Positions 1 through 11,884 of a stretch of 64,000 nt of DNA are shown here, one piece after another; position 1 is the first letter of the stretch; every line of letters begins with the position of its first letter. The notes under the pieces were generated by a model. That model had not been told where the DNA came from. It did no database searches and was given only the letters and a program-made list of their open reading frames with translations. The position numbers and the translations under genes are program-made. The DNA comes from Platanthera guangdongensis. Taxonomy: Eukaryota > Streptophyta > Magnoliopsida > Asparagales > Orchidaceae. The stretch is from assembly GCA_039583875.1 (NCBI GenBank), contig CM077151.1, positions 114,284,609-114,348,608 of the forward strand. The letters are read 5' to 3'.

Positions 1-430
1 CCTTCTGGACACGCCCGTGTCATTCGGCGCATGCCCGTGACTGCCTCAATTTTCCAGACAAGACGCACCAGCGAGGCAAGGATTCGACGCTTTGCCAGTC
101 ACGCCCATGGTATACGCCCGTGACCGCCGAACACGCCTATGACCTCCACGTGGAACTTCCAGAAGAAGCCCCGAAGTCAAATGCCAATAAATTTTCAGCT
201 TCACCTGCACGTCAGTACCGACATGCCCCCTACACGCCCGTGACCAGGGCGTGTAATCCAATTTTTTTCCTGTAAATAGAACATTGTTGTAAGGACCAAG
301 GTTTCAAATTTTGGAAGCATTTTGCTTAGGGTAGGGCTGCTTAGGTGCTTTTCTATCGTATGTAAGGAGAATTTTCTCCCCCTCTCTTTTGTTTTTGTTT
401 TAAGCTTTTTGTAACCCACTTTTTAGCTTA
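1..430. repeat. LTR-like remnant rich in CACGCCCGTG motifs
   Basis: The first 260 bases carry repeated copies of a CACGCCCGTGAC/CACGCCCGTGTC-type motif (for example near 9-21, 101-112, 233-245). A T-rich stretch follows, with an AATAAAAT-like signal near 430. The same motif cluster recurs at 13440-14010 inside the solo LTR 6288-14397, so this is probably the end of a related LTR whose start lies outside the window. No coding potential is evident. The family assignment is an inference from the motif only. Confidence 0.4.
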
Positions 431-529
431 ATAAAATTACTATATTTTCTCTCCTTATGTTGTATTGGAATGCATCGGAGTGCCCCTCCTTAAGTGATCT
501 TTTGTCGTTTGATTTTTTTTCTTTAAAAT

Positions 530-531
<2 letters not shown>

Positions 532-577
<46 letters not shown>
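532..577. repeat. (GT)n microsatellite
   Basis: An uninterrupted run of about 23 GT dinucleotides. Open frames across it (Val-Cys repeats) are artefacts. Confidence 0.97.
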
Positions 578-580
<3 letters not shown>

Positions 581-930
581 AGAATAATTTGCTAATTTTA
601 TGTTTTTCGTCTTTATTTTACTTAGCCTTTTTAGCTTTTATGCTTTATAATAGCTTTTTATTCATTCTTATGGATTTATAAATGTGGATTTAAAGTGTTT
701 TTATTTTTCTCTAACTTAGTTTGACTCATTATTTTGTAAACTTTTTGTTCTCTTAACTTTTATTTTCACTTTTTATGCACTTTTATAAAGCTATAAGAAT
801 GAAAAAGTCGTTATTTTAATTTTTTAAACACTTTGATTTTTGTTTTTATTAAAAAAAACTTTTGCTCCTTTAATTTTTATTTCCTCTTTTTATGAATTTT
901 AACGTAGATTTAAATTGTTGTGACATAAAA
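578..930. other. AT-rich spacer, nothing recognised
   Basis: Strongly T/A-rich sequence with homopolymer runs. I see no open frame, repeat or terminus here. It separates the LTR-like remnant from the G0 integrase fragment. Confidence 0.6.
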
Positions 931-1676
931 CGAGTATGATTTTGAAAATTTCTACTGCTTATCACCCAAAGACTAACGGCTAGACTGAGTCGTCGATAGG
1001 AGTTTAGGGAATCTATTATGGTGTTTAGTTGGTGATCTCCTAGCGGTTTGGCATTATGTATTGCCCGTATCGGAGTTTGCATATAATAGTTCCATCAGCT
1101 AGTCTATTGACATGAGTCCATTTCATATAATATCTAGTTATAAGCCCAGGAAATCTGTTGACCTTGCCCATGTTCCCGAAAGTCACGCCCGAGTGAATCC
1201 GATGAGACTTTTATTTATCATATACATGAATTGCATGAAATGATCCGGAAAAAGTTGCAAGTAGTAATGAATTATATAAAACACAAACAAATGAACATAC
1301 GTGTGAACATAATTTTCGAGTAGACGAGCAAGTCATGATCCGACTTTGCTTGAAGAGACTCCCAAAAGAAGTCGCTAAGAAACTACAACCAAAGCGAATT
1401 GGCCCTTTTAGGATTTAAAAGAAAATTGGGACAAATGCATGTTCGGTCCACCTCCCAGTAGATATGGGTATATATCCCGTATTTAATACTGAAGATTTAA
1501 CATCGTACTTTAAGCCTCTTGAGCATAGAGATTGATAACTTGATCCACTTCCTAGACCGTCCCCATTATAGTCTGTCCCTTCCCCTGGCCACATTGGACA
1601 AACACATACAAACTTGTCTGCACCGCCTATGATTCCACTTGTTCTTCTGGATTCACTAACAAGAGAGGTGAGGGTT
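931..1676 (+). pseudogene. G0: decayed Ty3/gypsy integrase, C-terminal part
   Basis: Reading the plus strand gives fragments of a gypsy integrase: a STAYHPKTNG-like motif near 945-980 (family consensus resembles STAYHPQTDGQTE), then a stretch resembling the GD(E)QVMIRLRPERFP region at about 1325-1380 (visible as VDEQVMIRL), and a KKLQPKRIGPFRI-like segment at about 1380-1420. Stops and frameshifts are numerous. Homologous segments occur in G1 (about 20250-20400, minus) and G5 (62420-62720, plus). The 5' part of the element (gag, RT) is absent; the sequence becomes unrelated AT-rich DNA upstream of about 930. Long dead. Confidence 0.65.
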
Positions 1677-1681
1677 GAGCA

Positions 1682-3439
1682 TGTAACACCCCAAAAGTCT
1701 CTGGCCTGAACATTCGATGCTTGACATGAAATCGTCGGGCAGAGCTCGGCAAATATTGTCGGGCTGAGCTCGATGAAATGTCAGCGGATGTTTGCGTTGT
1801 TCTATATAGGCGCAGTTACCGAGATTTTAATATTGATGCGGCTTTTATGATGCGGTTGGAAATGTAATTTCATCCAGGTCGTTGCCGCTGGTTGGTGGAA
1901 ATCGTGTGGCTAGGGTTGATTCCCAAATCCACTTTTCCCGAGAGGTTTGAGAAGAAATTTATTCTGTCTCTTACCATATCTTCTTGTCGTTTCCTGGAAG
2001 AGAGGAAAACTTAGAACGACGGTGTTTGGGTCTGTGTCTGGCGTGCCTTGCTGAGGTGATTTGGTGGTTGTATTCGAGATCTGAGTGCCGTTCTGGGCGA
2101 GGAAAGTCGGCGGGATTCTTCCCATCCTAGTAGTTCTTCCTCCAATGGCACCGAAACGTATTCCAAGGGTAACGATCTCCTATTTGGACAAGTGAAGTCC
2201 TCTTTTCTACATATTACATGGAATCCTCCACCAAAAGGTGGATATCGAAGTGATTCCCTTGAGACGCTATTGTCATCCCTTGTTGGATTTGCATTTAGAA
2301 CCAAAAATGTGTAGTACGGTTAGGCATGTTATGTGAAGCCCATCCAGTCAAGTTAGTCTGGATTGGTGATGCTTTGTTTGCGAACCGGAGAAGACTCCGT
2401 GTACTTTGAGTATTATATAGAGTCCTTGGTGGTGCCTGTGACGTTATGTAACAGGAAGTACTAGAGGAAGTCCAGGAAAAATATTTGGGAGTTGGTACTT
2501 GGTGTTCAACTTTTTTGGCTGTGAGTGCCATTCTGTGTGAAGTTGAGTCGTTGTGCTGTAACTGTGGAAGGCCTGTGTGGCCGAACGGGAAAGGTGAAGC
2601 TGTGCCCGCATCTTCCAGTCTTGAGTCTGACGAATTTGAGCAATGGGAAAGGTGGATCTGTGCCCGCATTATGGTTGTCTAACCGTGGGTACTTAAGGCC
2701 TTGCTAGGATCACATAGCGAGAGTCTTTGGCTTGTGAGCCATAAAGACTAGGAATGCTCATAATGGACCGTCATGTATGAGACCTCTAAACGGTGGTGGG
2801 ACCTGGGTTTTTCGGTACAACGATAATATGCCCTGAGTGTACGGAGCGTCGGGCCGTCGTGCCGGCGTTTGCGATATGTATTGATTTGTGCGGTCATGCA
2901 CTTCTTATTGTATATATACATAAATAGTGTGGATGCAATTCTTGCAGAGAAGGAATTCCGCTGCTCCGAGCCAGGGGCAGGGTCGTTTTAATTGGTCGGC
3001 TGAATGTTGACCGTTGCCCTGTTTGCCACCGCTTGGTGGAATGTTCCTTTGCAGGTAATGGTGATCCAAGAGGGAAATAGTGGGCTGAAGCCATTATTGC
3101 TATGCTGGCCCTCGAAGGCTGTGTTTTGTTTATGTTTATCATCTGTGGCCGGCTTGCGTGCCGATGGTGGTAATCCACACTTTTGTTAAGGGAATTTGTA
3201 AGGCCTTAAGACCAAGTACTTTTGTGTATTTTTGTAAACATTCCTATTTTTATTAGTGGACATTTCTGTGATTCTTGAGTTCAGTTTTTCAACCATGAAG
3301 CTTCCGCTAGAATGTTCTGTGTTAGGATTCGTTGGTCTTTTGATATTATCTAATAATTTCGCTGCCTGCTCGTGGAATATGGTGTGGGGCCCCGACCGGA
3401 CCCTCTATTATATTTATTGTAACAGATAGGGGCGTTACA
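1682..3439 (+). mobile_element. Solo LTR, 1758 bp, TSD GAGCA
   Basis: Begins TGTAACACCCC and ends GGGGCGTTACA, which are near-perfect inverted termini. It is flanked by the identical 5-bp duplications GAGCA at 1677-1681 and 3440-3444. There is no internal region, primer site or polyprotein, so this is one LTR left by recombination between the two LTRs of a full element. AT-rich TATA-like stretches occur near 2409-2420 and 2908-2927. It sits inside the tail of the G0 gypsy fragment, so it is younger than G0. The plus orientation follows the usual TGTAACACCCC start and is a guess. Confidence 0.88.
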
Positions 3440-3643
3440 GAGCACATTAATGATATTGTGGCAAATGAGTGCATTTCCACCACAAACGACCCTTCTTGCC
3501 GTAAATTGGAGCACTGGAGTGGATGGTGCATTTTCGATGATACTTGGATGTTTGCGACTGTGCTTGATAACTTGCTCCCAATCTTTGACGTCAATACGAT
3601 CATCACCATGAATCAAATATGAATGCTTTTCAGTCGGGAGAGT
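3440..3643 (+). pseudogene. G0: end of polyprotein (chromodomain-like tail) and PPT
   Basis: Immediately after the solo LTR the G0 coding remnant resumes. A segment reading LEHWSGWCIFDDTWM (near 3508-3552) parallels LAHWSARPTSDDTWI in G5 and LIRWCDRPVSDDS in G1, which is the chromodomain-like end of such polyproteins. A purine-rich AGTCGGGAGAG at about 3632-3642 matches the G5 polypurine tract at 63120-63131. The solo LTR therefore landed within the G0 integrase tail. Confidence 0.55.
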
Positions 3644-4102
3644 CGATGGATATCAACACCAGACTACTGGTCGCAAGTTGGCGGGACTCACTTTTGTATA
3701 TTTGCACTGGTGGCGATGATTGGATTGGCGATCCTAGACAGCGAGCACGTCTGGCTTGTCGCGTTATTAATTTTATGCATTTTATTTTATTTCTTTGGAT
3801 TTGATTTTCGGGTTTTATGATCTTGGACGTAAAGACCAATCATCGTCAATGCCCAACCACAATCTCTTCTTATAAATAGGGAGTGGATATGGACACCAGT
3901 TTAAATTCATTGTTAATTTATACGAGATTTTAGACCGGTCGCCACTAGACAACAACCTCATCTCCCCGTGAAGCCACCATACACATTTGTTCATTCTCAC
4001 TAATCTCCGTCGTGAAGCCACTGTTCGCACTCCGTACCCACGATTACCCTCATAATCGTTGTCTGCTGCCTTTCCAGCGCTCGAATTACACAATTCATTA
4101 TT
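3644..4102 (+). repeat. G0 3' LTR, first part
   Basis: Starts right after the polypurine tract at a CGATGG that corresponds to the TGATGG start of the G5 LTR. A TATA-like element (CTTATAAATAGGG) lies near 3868-3880, comparable in position with the TATATATATA box of the G5 LTR. Interrupted at 4103 by the Mutator-like element; it continues at 16467. Confidence 0.5.
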
Positions 4103-4400
4103 GGCTTTTTGGCAGATTGCACCCCCGAAATCCCTCACTTTGGCACTTTGCACCCCCAATTCATTAATATGGCACTTTGCACCCCCCAATTCAATCTTTT
4201 TGGCACTTTGCACACTCCGGTGCTTTGAAGGAGGGCAATTTGGTCAAAATGTTTTTACAATCCTGGAATTTTGGCAGATTGCACCCCCGAAATCCCTCTT
4301 TTTGGCAGATTGCACTCCTGAAATCCCTCAATTTGGCACTTTGCACCCCCCAATTCAATCTTTTTGGCACTTTGCACCCTCTGGTGCTTTGAAGGAATTG
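4103..4400. repeat. MULE left terminal inverted repeat, internally duplicated
   Basis: Aligns with the reverse complement of 16290-16456. The TIR core (GGCAGATTGCACCCCCGAAATCCC, then GGCACTTTGCACC blocks, then CGGTGCTTTGAAGG) appears at 4103-4235 and again, rearranged, at about 4270-4400. The inner copy is therefore a direct partial duplication of the TIR. Confidence 0.8.
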
Positions 4401-4439
4401 AAATTGGTCCAAAACCAACTGTTAAGATTAGTCATGTAA

Positions 4440-5306
4440 ATGGCAGGGTGTGAGGAATTTGAAGCAGTGGGATATAAAGATTTCAAAATCCTCTTTCTTG
4501 ATCAATACTTAGTAAATATTCCTGCATAATTCTGGACTTAAATGTACCAACAACCAAATTGCTTTTATGATTTAACTTTTCTAAATGTAATAACCTTCGT
4601 ATTACAAGATTAGCTAAATCTTTTTTACTTGCAGAAATTGTTTGCAACAAATGATATTGACAATCGGAGACGTCAGTATTTAGCACTCTCGAAACTGACT
4701 AAATCCAAATTTATAAATTTTCAACGAATTACTGCCAAATAGCCCTAATTATCCATAAACCCTAACATAGAAGAATGGATCATGAGCTACCTGGAGACGC
4801 TCTGCCCACAAACCCGAGTTTTTGACCACCCATCGACATCTGTTGACCGCCCAAGTCTCCAGGACCAAACCCCATTGTGCTGATGGGAACCAGCTCGCTT
4901 TCACCGGGGCCCATAGGATAGTCAGGTTGGCACATCCATACACACAATTAACTACATCCATACACACATTTAATACACAGATTTCCATACACATTTGCAT
5001 ACACAGATTTCCATACACAAAGATCCTGCACATTTTCATACACGGACATCCTACACATTTCCATACACAAAGATTTTCATACACAAAGATCCTGCACATT
5101 TCCATACACACATTTAACCAGTAAACAAAATTAAGATGATTTCTAGCACATCCATACACACATTTAAACAGTTTTAATCAAAATAAAACAATACATATCA
5201 AGTCATCAGCGCGCTAAAACTTTAACATACATATCCAAAATGTTTAAACTTAAAATATTCAACATCAAAATTGGGGAGTAGCTTGCAGAGATCCCCGAGA
5301 TCACGA
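4440..5306. other. MULE subterminal region with CATACACA repeats
   Basis: Non-coding sequence downstream of the transposase stop. At 4929-5165 there are many copies of short units of the type CCATACACA plus TTT or AAGAT, forming an irregular minisatellite. Open frames across it are repeat artefacts. Confidence 0.6.
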
Positions 5307-6282
5307 TCAGTCAACATTCCTTCTCACCTGCATATAAACATTGCAATGATTAAATAACATCAAAATAATATACATAATCTTAAACAAGCTAATGGAATAA
5401 TTCACGTTTACCGGTTGTTTCGACCTCGTTGTTGTGTCTTGACTTTTGGGGGCTTCATGACAACTCTTCTTTATATGTCCTCTCATACCACATTTGCCAC
5501 ATGAGTACTTCATACCATGCCGATTCACTCCATATTTCTTCCCTTGTAGCTCATCTTCCTCCTTCCTTCTGGCATGCTTAGATGGCCTTCCCGCCTTCTT
5601 TTGAACATTACACCATGGAACAATAGGATTTAAATTTGTTAGCGACCACTCCTTAGGTGAATTTATTGGATTCAACATGTGTTCATATGCCCTCATAAAC
5701 ACGTCCTTTTTATACCAATGTGCAACATAATCTTCAACTCGTTCCCTCCGATAAAAAATGCATGATGTTGCATGCACGCAAGGAATACCCGGTAAATCCC
5801 ATCTCCTACAGCTACAACTCCATGAATTCAAATCAACGGTCCATTTGTCTCCTCCCCATCCTTCAACTTCAAATTTATGGTGCTCATTTCATACTAAAAT
5901 ATAGTTGTGTGCATTTTTTTTGTTACCTTCCAAAGTGCGTTGTATGGAATGACATATATCTCCACTAAATTTTGATACTTTATCTCTTTGGGTATGTAAT
6001 CTTTTCATCAATAACACTCTTATGGTCTCCAACATGGTTATTATAGGTTTGTCCCTGGATTTTAGAATAACTTTGTTGAATGTCTCGCAATAATTATTTA
6101 ATAACATGTCACATTTAGGCCAAGTGTTAAAATGAGACCTAGCCCAATGTCTTTCATTTTTTTCTTTAACCCAATCATAAGCTTTCTTATCACTCATTTT
6201 CAACTTTTCCATCTCAGTGTTGAAATCTGAAAGTCTACTTGCCGATGCTGCCTTCCATATCAAGTCTTTTAAATGTAAGCCT
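5307..6282 (-). pseudogene. MULE transposase, C-terminal half
   Basis: Two minus-strand blocks. 6282-5889 encodes the end of the MULE transposase catalytic region (HRGLHLKDLIWKAA, then a helical segment with NNYCETFNKVILKSRDKPI). 5831-5307 encodes a SWIM-type zinc finger (CSCRRWDLPGIPCVHA) and a CCHC knuckle (CGKCGMRGHIKKSC). The blocks are in different frames, with a frameshift close to 5889; the intervening GGDKWTVDLNSWSC context is recognisable. The family role is transposition of Mutator-like DNA elements by a DDE transposase that binds the TIRs. The N-terminal half is at 14403-15651, displaced by the LTR insertion. Confidence 0.82.
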
Positions 6283-7998
6283 CTATGTGTCACAATCCGC
6301 ATTTCCTCAACAAGCATGTCGTATCAGAGCAAGAGAAAAAAACGGGTTATGATGTCACGTCGTGCAGGGGATAACTGCACACGCTCATGCAAACCTTTAC
6401 ACTTACTAGACTAGATTAAAATCATCAGTTATATACAAGAAAACCGTTGAGTTTGATGGCCGTATCCCTCGGCCTAGTAGAGCAAATGTGGTTGTATGCG
6501 GCGGAAAATAATTTACGTTAGTTGTGATTTTTCCTAGATGCACTCTAGATTTATTATACCATAGGAAATCATCTATTTTTACGTGGTTTGGAAATACGTT
6601 TTAGTGTACCAAAACATGTATGCATGACATAGATTAGTAGTTTTGTTTTAACTTTAAAATATCTAATGCAACCTAGCATAAATCCTTCCCAATAGCAAGT
6701 AGACATCATCTCATCCAAATGATTCATATTAGCAGTCTAGCATTCATATATAGCAAGTAAAGAAAGCCACTAGTGGACGCCAACAAGCTGACACGAACCC
6801 ATTGTGGCGTATGTATGTCTGTACAATAAAGTAAAGAACTACCTCGCCCAACAAGCTCGGCAAGCTCCAAGGAAATTTCACCAAACTCTAACCGCTCAAC
6901 CGGCTACAACTTGCACCTGGGGCATTCAAGAAAGAACACCTCAACAATCATCAAAGCTACAACATAGAGCATTAAGTTCATAAAATATGACGAAGGGGCT
7001 TACCGACCCCATAACAATTTTCATATAAAACGAGTGGAAAGAACAGGGTGGAAAACAAGTGTCAAACACTGCCAACCCAACGAATAAAACACACCAAGAC
7101 GACATATGCCAACACCATAATCGTATAACCTCACACGTCGAACACATGCACTTGTGGTAGTGGTAAGTCATCAGTACTCAAGGGCTCAACGGTGGTAGCC
7201 CAGAAGTGCAACATACCGGGCCAGATAGGGCCAAAATAGGTGCAACGCACCACAAAGCACAACCCCCCTCTAGGGCAATAAACGGTGGACACCAAGGCAT
7301 TACCACATCGCCCCTCACAGAGCCAGCAAATGACACCACACACCAAATGCATGACGCGAGCTCAAAACTCTTCATAGTCTAACCTCAACACACTCACTAC
7401 ATCGTTCCCAAACATGACCACAAATCACCCAAGTTATATCAAACTTGATAGAGTTTGGGTATCTACTTCACCATAAGCGAACTCCACAAGTAACAACGCC
7501 GACTAAACCAACAAGCTTATCATAACATGACTATGACATGAACAAGAAGGAATCACATGAACAAGCAAAAAGTACATGAATGAGAAAGGTAAAGCTACAT
7601 GAATAAAATTAAGAATTACAGGCATAAGAAAGAATTGAGCATAAGGAAATTAGATAATTAGGCGGGAAGCATATAATACTTAAAGGAACAAGAGGATTCA
7701 TGCTTGTGACTACTAAACAAAAGTAAGAGTAACAAGGCTAACATATTTGGACAAAAGTGAGGTGCAAAACAAGAAGAACAAGCTAGTAAAATTGAAAGGG
7801 GAAAGCTAGCTAAACTTGCACATTCAAAGAACAAGAAAACAAGATTGGCAAGGGTGAAGAACACCGCTTGCCTGAACCGAGACGACACCGCGACGGCTGC
7901 TCCTCTCTTTCCTTCCCTTGTCTTAGCTTTTCTCCCTTGCTTTCTCTTTGAGAATGAAGAAGAAGGTGAAGAAGGGATAAGTGAGGAGGAAGAATCTC

Positions 7999-9254
7999 TG
8001 ATGTAGCACACTCCCGGGAATGGGGTTAAGGCACGAAGTGGCAAGGGGGTTCCTAAGAGGAATTTCAACGAACATGTGGTGTGCGCGCAAAATTCAAAAT
8101 TTCGGCAGAGTTTCGTTTAAAATATCGCGATCTCACAAGGGAGAATCTCCCATCCAAACCTGCACGAAACATTGACATACACTAACATCATAACCTAACC
8201 ATACATCTAGCATCGCATCATAACAGTTTCCATCCACATGGAGAGTGATCCGGACTAAAGCTTTGATTCGGAAAATAGTCCAAATTCAGCCCTCAAAACA
8301 AAATCAAACGAGGATATACCAAATCCTCTTGATCCATTCGAAACCAAAGGCTAAACCAACCCCGGCTTGCAAACGTCCAAGGGGACCTATCCTTGCAAAA
8401 ATCTTCGCGAAAATTCGGAAATAACGCAATATAACTTCAGATTTTTGTAAAGCAAATGAGGATCAAACTTTAGGATAAAATATGATATCAAGTTTCCACA
8501 TATCTCACAATCTAAGATGAGTCATTACCCAAGTTTGAGAAGAGGAAATCGTTACACAAAATCTGAAAATGAAGAGGAGGAAGAAGGATAACTATGGAAG
8601 AGTCGCACTTCCACGGGTCCACCGGAGTCACACCGGATGGAGAGAACCGAGCCGCCTTCTTCGGAGTCACACCGGAGGAGGTAGGAGGTCGCCGGAGTAG
8701 CAGGAACAGCCACCAAGAGGGGCGGCGGTAGCAGCCCTTTTCTGCGATTTCCAGGGGGCGGGTTCGGGTTCGGCCAGGCCGAATGGGGGCTGCTTCACAC
8801 AACTCAAATTAGGTTTTTTTTTTCTCTTCAACATAATCTCTCCAACTCCTCAAACACATATATATATTATCACACACCTCTCCATCCACCCTCCATCAAA
8901 ATCTAATCTAATCCTAACCACTCAAGTGTTTAATATGACATAAAACATACACTTGTAAAATAACATAAATATAAATTTTATAATTTTGAAATTTATAAAT
9001 CTTAGGACTTATAAATTCAAAAAGCATTATGAATATAATATTATTTCAAAATGGAAATAACATTATATTCATTAGGACGGCGTAGGCGGCGGCGGCGACG
9101 GCGACGGCGGCGGCGGTGACGGAGGCGGCGGCGACGGAGGCGGCGGCGACGACGACAGTTGCGGCAACGGCCATCAATGTCCACGAACATGTAGCGGCGG
9201 CGAACAATGAGATCCACGTCGGAAAGAGCAAATGGCGGGGCATCCTCGCCATCA
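7999..9254 (-). repeat. 3' LTR of the gag-only element
   Basis: 1256 bp, starts TGATGTAGCAC and ends CGCCATCA on the plus strand. The constant offset of 4091 bases to the other LTR shows no net indel. The one substitution I saw is A at 8556 against C at 12647. A GGC-rich stretch at 9080-9170 encodes the basic tail of the gag-like protein on the minus strand. Confidence 0.92.
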
Positions 9255-11884
9255 ATCCTCCCCCGCTCAAAATCACTCATCCCCGATGAGTGGCCAGGGA
9301 GAGAAGAGCAGGAGACAGCAGCGTCCACAGGTAGCATAGCAAGAGCGAACATCCACGGGGCAGGACAAGCAGTGCAGGCATCCACAATAGAATAGAACCT
9401 GGGATGAGCAAAAACAGCAGGAAACCTCGTAGATGTGCCAGCATAAAGAAAAGCAATACAGATCTTACCATCCAATGCGAGAACCAGGAAACCCAGATGG
9501 AAGTGCGACACGAAAAGAATCTCACCTCTCAACCCAAGAGAAGCTGAAGTGGAAGAGAGAAACGGCGGAGGAAACCACTCGGGTGGAAACAAGATATGCA
9601 AAATTAAATCCGAAAATTTGAACCACGGCGAAACACCGATTGCATCATAAAAATCCAAAAAAATTGCGTTAAATCCAAAATTGTTGAAGATCATGAAAGG
9701 ATCGGCGCTCCAACGTAATAATTTTGTTACGGAACCCGAAGGTATCCACTCGTGGGCCAACCAGACTAAATTTGAATCAACAATTCTGCAGTCAGGAGCT
9801 CTCGGAGGTGAACAGTTGTGAAAGTGACGCAACCCACCGACACTGGCATAAGGCGATGACATGTGGACGTGCAGATCGTACCAGGATGGAGGAAAAATAT
9901 GTGCAATTTGATTTGATGGGTAATAATGTCGTGAGGACACCAAATCAAAAGGCACAGTCGCCGTGAGCGCACACGCAGTCGCAGACGAAGACATGTCAAA
10001 AATAAACGGCAGCGAAAAATGCGCACCACCAACTATAGATTCGTACGCTCCCGGATTTGAAAGGACGCACGTGCGATACAACTCAACATATCTAACTAGG
10101 TTCACTAACGTGTGCAGGCATGGATCATCAAAAGGTGGAGGATAAATGCGTGCGACCGGGCTTGGCAAATAAGTGTGTCTAGGGGACACCACATCAAAAA
10201 TCCCCAGAGCCAAGGAAGCACTAGCAGTCCAACACAAAGCCTCACCAAACGCCACGCGGTCAGATGAACGGCCCATCCTAGGAAAAGCATAGTCAGATCT
10301 AGGAACTGGAGTGGCAGGAGCGAACGCAACAACTAACAACTCGCCCACACACATCTGTCTAGGTAAGTCTAACGAGGGAGCTAGATAAATATGCACCTCC
10401 AAATAGCTCGGACTAGAAATGACAAGCTCGGTCCCTAACAAAGCATCTAATCGAGTCAAGTGACTCAGAAGGGGAGTCGACATGGTCGATGCCGGAGGAG
10501 CTAAGTCATACTCACCGTCAAAACACGGATTTAACGTCCAAGAAAAATCCACCGGGTGCCAGCCCACCAAATCAAGAGGAAGATCAAATAGTGGATTCGT
10601 CGTTATAGAAAACTCAACTGGATCGTCATCACCTAACTCACTCTCAGATAAACATGCATCACAGGTGGACTCTTCCAACTCAGCCGAAATGCCGTCCAAC
10701 CCACTAGATATGTCATCCAAGTCATAATCAGTAACGATCTCTAAAAGAGGCAAAAGCGAACCCGACAATAATTTTATTCCACATGGGGCTTCAGGCAACG
10801 GAGATAACATCAAAGTAACATCGTTCGGGTCCTCAGCGCTAACATCATCCAAAAATAATCTTCCCGCGTCAGGTACATCTTCCAATATAATAGGTACATC
10901 CGTCGACGTAGGGCCATCGAACGATCCCGCAACGGTCGTAGGAGACGGGCCTGAAATAAGGTCGAGGGGAAATGGGTTAATCCCAGGGAGGGATATCTCA
11001 GGGGAGATATCATCATCCAAGTCACTAGGATATCCACTCTCCTCTTCGTCACTACAGTCGTTGGAAAAATTGACATCGCCCTCAGTGGCGGGCTTAGACG
11101 TCGATGCTAAAAGATCCAAAACCCTAGGCTTAGTGGGGCACTCCACAGCATAATGGCCAATCAACCCACAAGCATAACATGTAGTGTCTTTCTTGCAAAT
11201 CTTAACTTCTTTCCTAGGCTTCACCCGCGGTTTTATAACATTCTGAGTAGTGACAACGATTGGTGGCGGGACAGATGGCCTAACCTCTTCTTTCTCCCTA
11301 AAGGTTGGAGTACGTGTGCTCGAAATAGTTAGATCTGGGTGGAGCAAGGATCTAGCGTGAGGCTTATAGTCGCTCCTAGGATCAAAAATGGGTCTAGTGC
11401 CCTGGCGGGGAGAAACAAAATCATGAGATATCCGAGTATGGGAGTACGATGGGACATACTGGGTCGACGTAGGCAAAGTCGTAGGCGGCGACTCTTTCAG
11501 ATAATCAGAAAAGTGGGGGCGACAGTAGGGAGGGTAATACTCGTCCGTTAATAGATTCTTCATAATATTCCAACCTACAAGTGAGTCGTCGAGGGACGTC
11601 CCAAAACGTCTCTCTTCATTGAGCCAGAAGGTTTGGGCTCGACCTAATAATTGTAGTCTCGCAACGGGAATCCTGTGGGGGTCCATAATATGATACTGCT
11701 CAAAATAACGTTCAATATCCTTCACCCAACCTAAAAATACTCGCGGTCCACCTATCCCATCATAGGTCGGAACAGGAACGCTAACAAGCCTACAGGTGCG
11801 CGGTGGTGGTGTCAAAGACTGGGCTAACATAACGTTGCGATCAACGAATGAAGGTGGGTTAGCGGAACTCCCAATGTGCGTCAT
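9041..11884 (-). CDS. Gag-like protein, gag-only retrotransposon, 947 aa
   Basis: A single open frame. The first ATG is at 11884; an upstream GTG at 11962 extends the frame but is not a plausible start. Residues about 50-115 resemble a retrotransposon Gag domain (FLGWVKDIERYFEQYHI; LLGRAQTFWLNEERRFG) and parallel the decayed G1 gag, where a LNEERCLG-type motif is visible. A CCHC knuckle C236-X2-C239-X4-H244-X4-C249 follows (CYACGLIGHYAVEC). Residues from about 260 to 870 form an acidic, then hydrophobic and proline-rich region that I do not recognise. The last 70 or so residues are encoded by the 3' LTR and include a run of more than 20 mostly Arg residues, which suggests nucleic-acid binding. 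Inferred role: capsid-like packaging of the element RNA, with enzymes supplied by a relative. It could also be partly fortuitous reading frame. Confidence 0.75.
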   Translation of the reverse strand: MTHIGSSANPPSFVDRNVMLAQSLTPPPRTCRLVSVPVPTYDGIGGPRVFLGWVKDIERYFEQYHIMDPHRIPVARLQLLGRAQTFWLNEERRFGTSLDDSLVGWNIMKNLLTDEYYPPYCRPHFSDYLKESPPTTLPTSTQYVPSYSHTRISHDFVSPRQGTRPIFDPRSDYKPHARSLLHPDLTISSTRTPTFREKEEVRPSVPPPIVVTTQNVIKPRVKPRKEVKICKKDTTCYACGLIGHYAVECPTKPRVLDLLASTSKPATEGDVNFSNDCSDEEESGYPSDLDDDISPEISLPGINPFPLDLISGPSPTTVAGSFDGPTSTDVPIILEDVPDAGRLFLDDVSAEDPNDVTLMLSPLPEAPCGIKLLSGSLLPLLEIVTDYDLDDISSGLDGISAELEESTCDACLSESELGDDDPVEFSITTNPLFDLPLDLVGWHPVDFSWTLNPCFDGEYDLAPPASTMSTPLLSHLTRLDALLGTELVISSPSYLEVHIYLAPSLDLPRQMCVGELLVVAFAPATPVPRSDYAFPRMGRSSDRVAFGEALCWTASASLALGIFDVVSPRHTYLPSPVARIYPPPFDDPCLHTLVNLVRYVELYRTCVLSNPGAYESIVGGAHFSLPFIFDMSSSATACALTATVPFDLVSSRHYYPSNQIAHIFPPSWYDLHVHMSSPYASVGGLRHFHNCSPPRAPDCRIVDSNLVWLAHEWIPSGSVTKLLRWSADPFMIFNNFGFNAIFLDFYDAIGVSPWFKFSDLILHILFPPEWFPPPFLSSTSASLGLRGEILFVSHFHLGFLVLALDGKICIAFLYAGTSTRFPAVFAHPRFYSIVDACTACPAPWMFALAMLPVDAAVSCSSLPGHSSGMSDFERGRIDGEDAPPFALSDVDLIVRRRYMFVDIDGRCRNCRRRRRLRRRRLRHRRRRRRRRRRLRRPNEYNVISILK
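9255..9270 (-). other. Polypurine tract of the gag-only element
   Basis: The minus strand reads GAGCGGGGGAGGAT immediately before the 3' LTR start TGATGG. The same tract precedes the G1 3' LTR at 19780-19794. It marks the start of plus-strand DNA synthesis. Confidence 0.85.

Noticed and set aside
457..681. 74-residue ORF with a Val-Cys run
   Set aside because: It is the translation of a GT microsatellite; no gene-like features.
4749..5159. Cys/Met/Tyr-rich 136-residue minus-strand ORF
   Set aside because: Produced by the CATACACA minisatellite in the MULE subterminal region.
6317..6330. TGTCGTATCAGAGC as the start of the large solo LTR or as a primer site
   Set aside because: The AAGCA flank has no partner; TGTCACAATCC at 6288 with CTATG on both sides is exact and also fits the transposase reading context.
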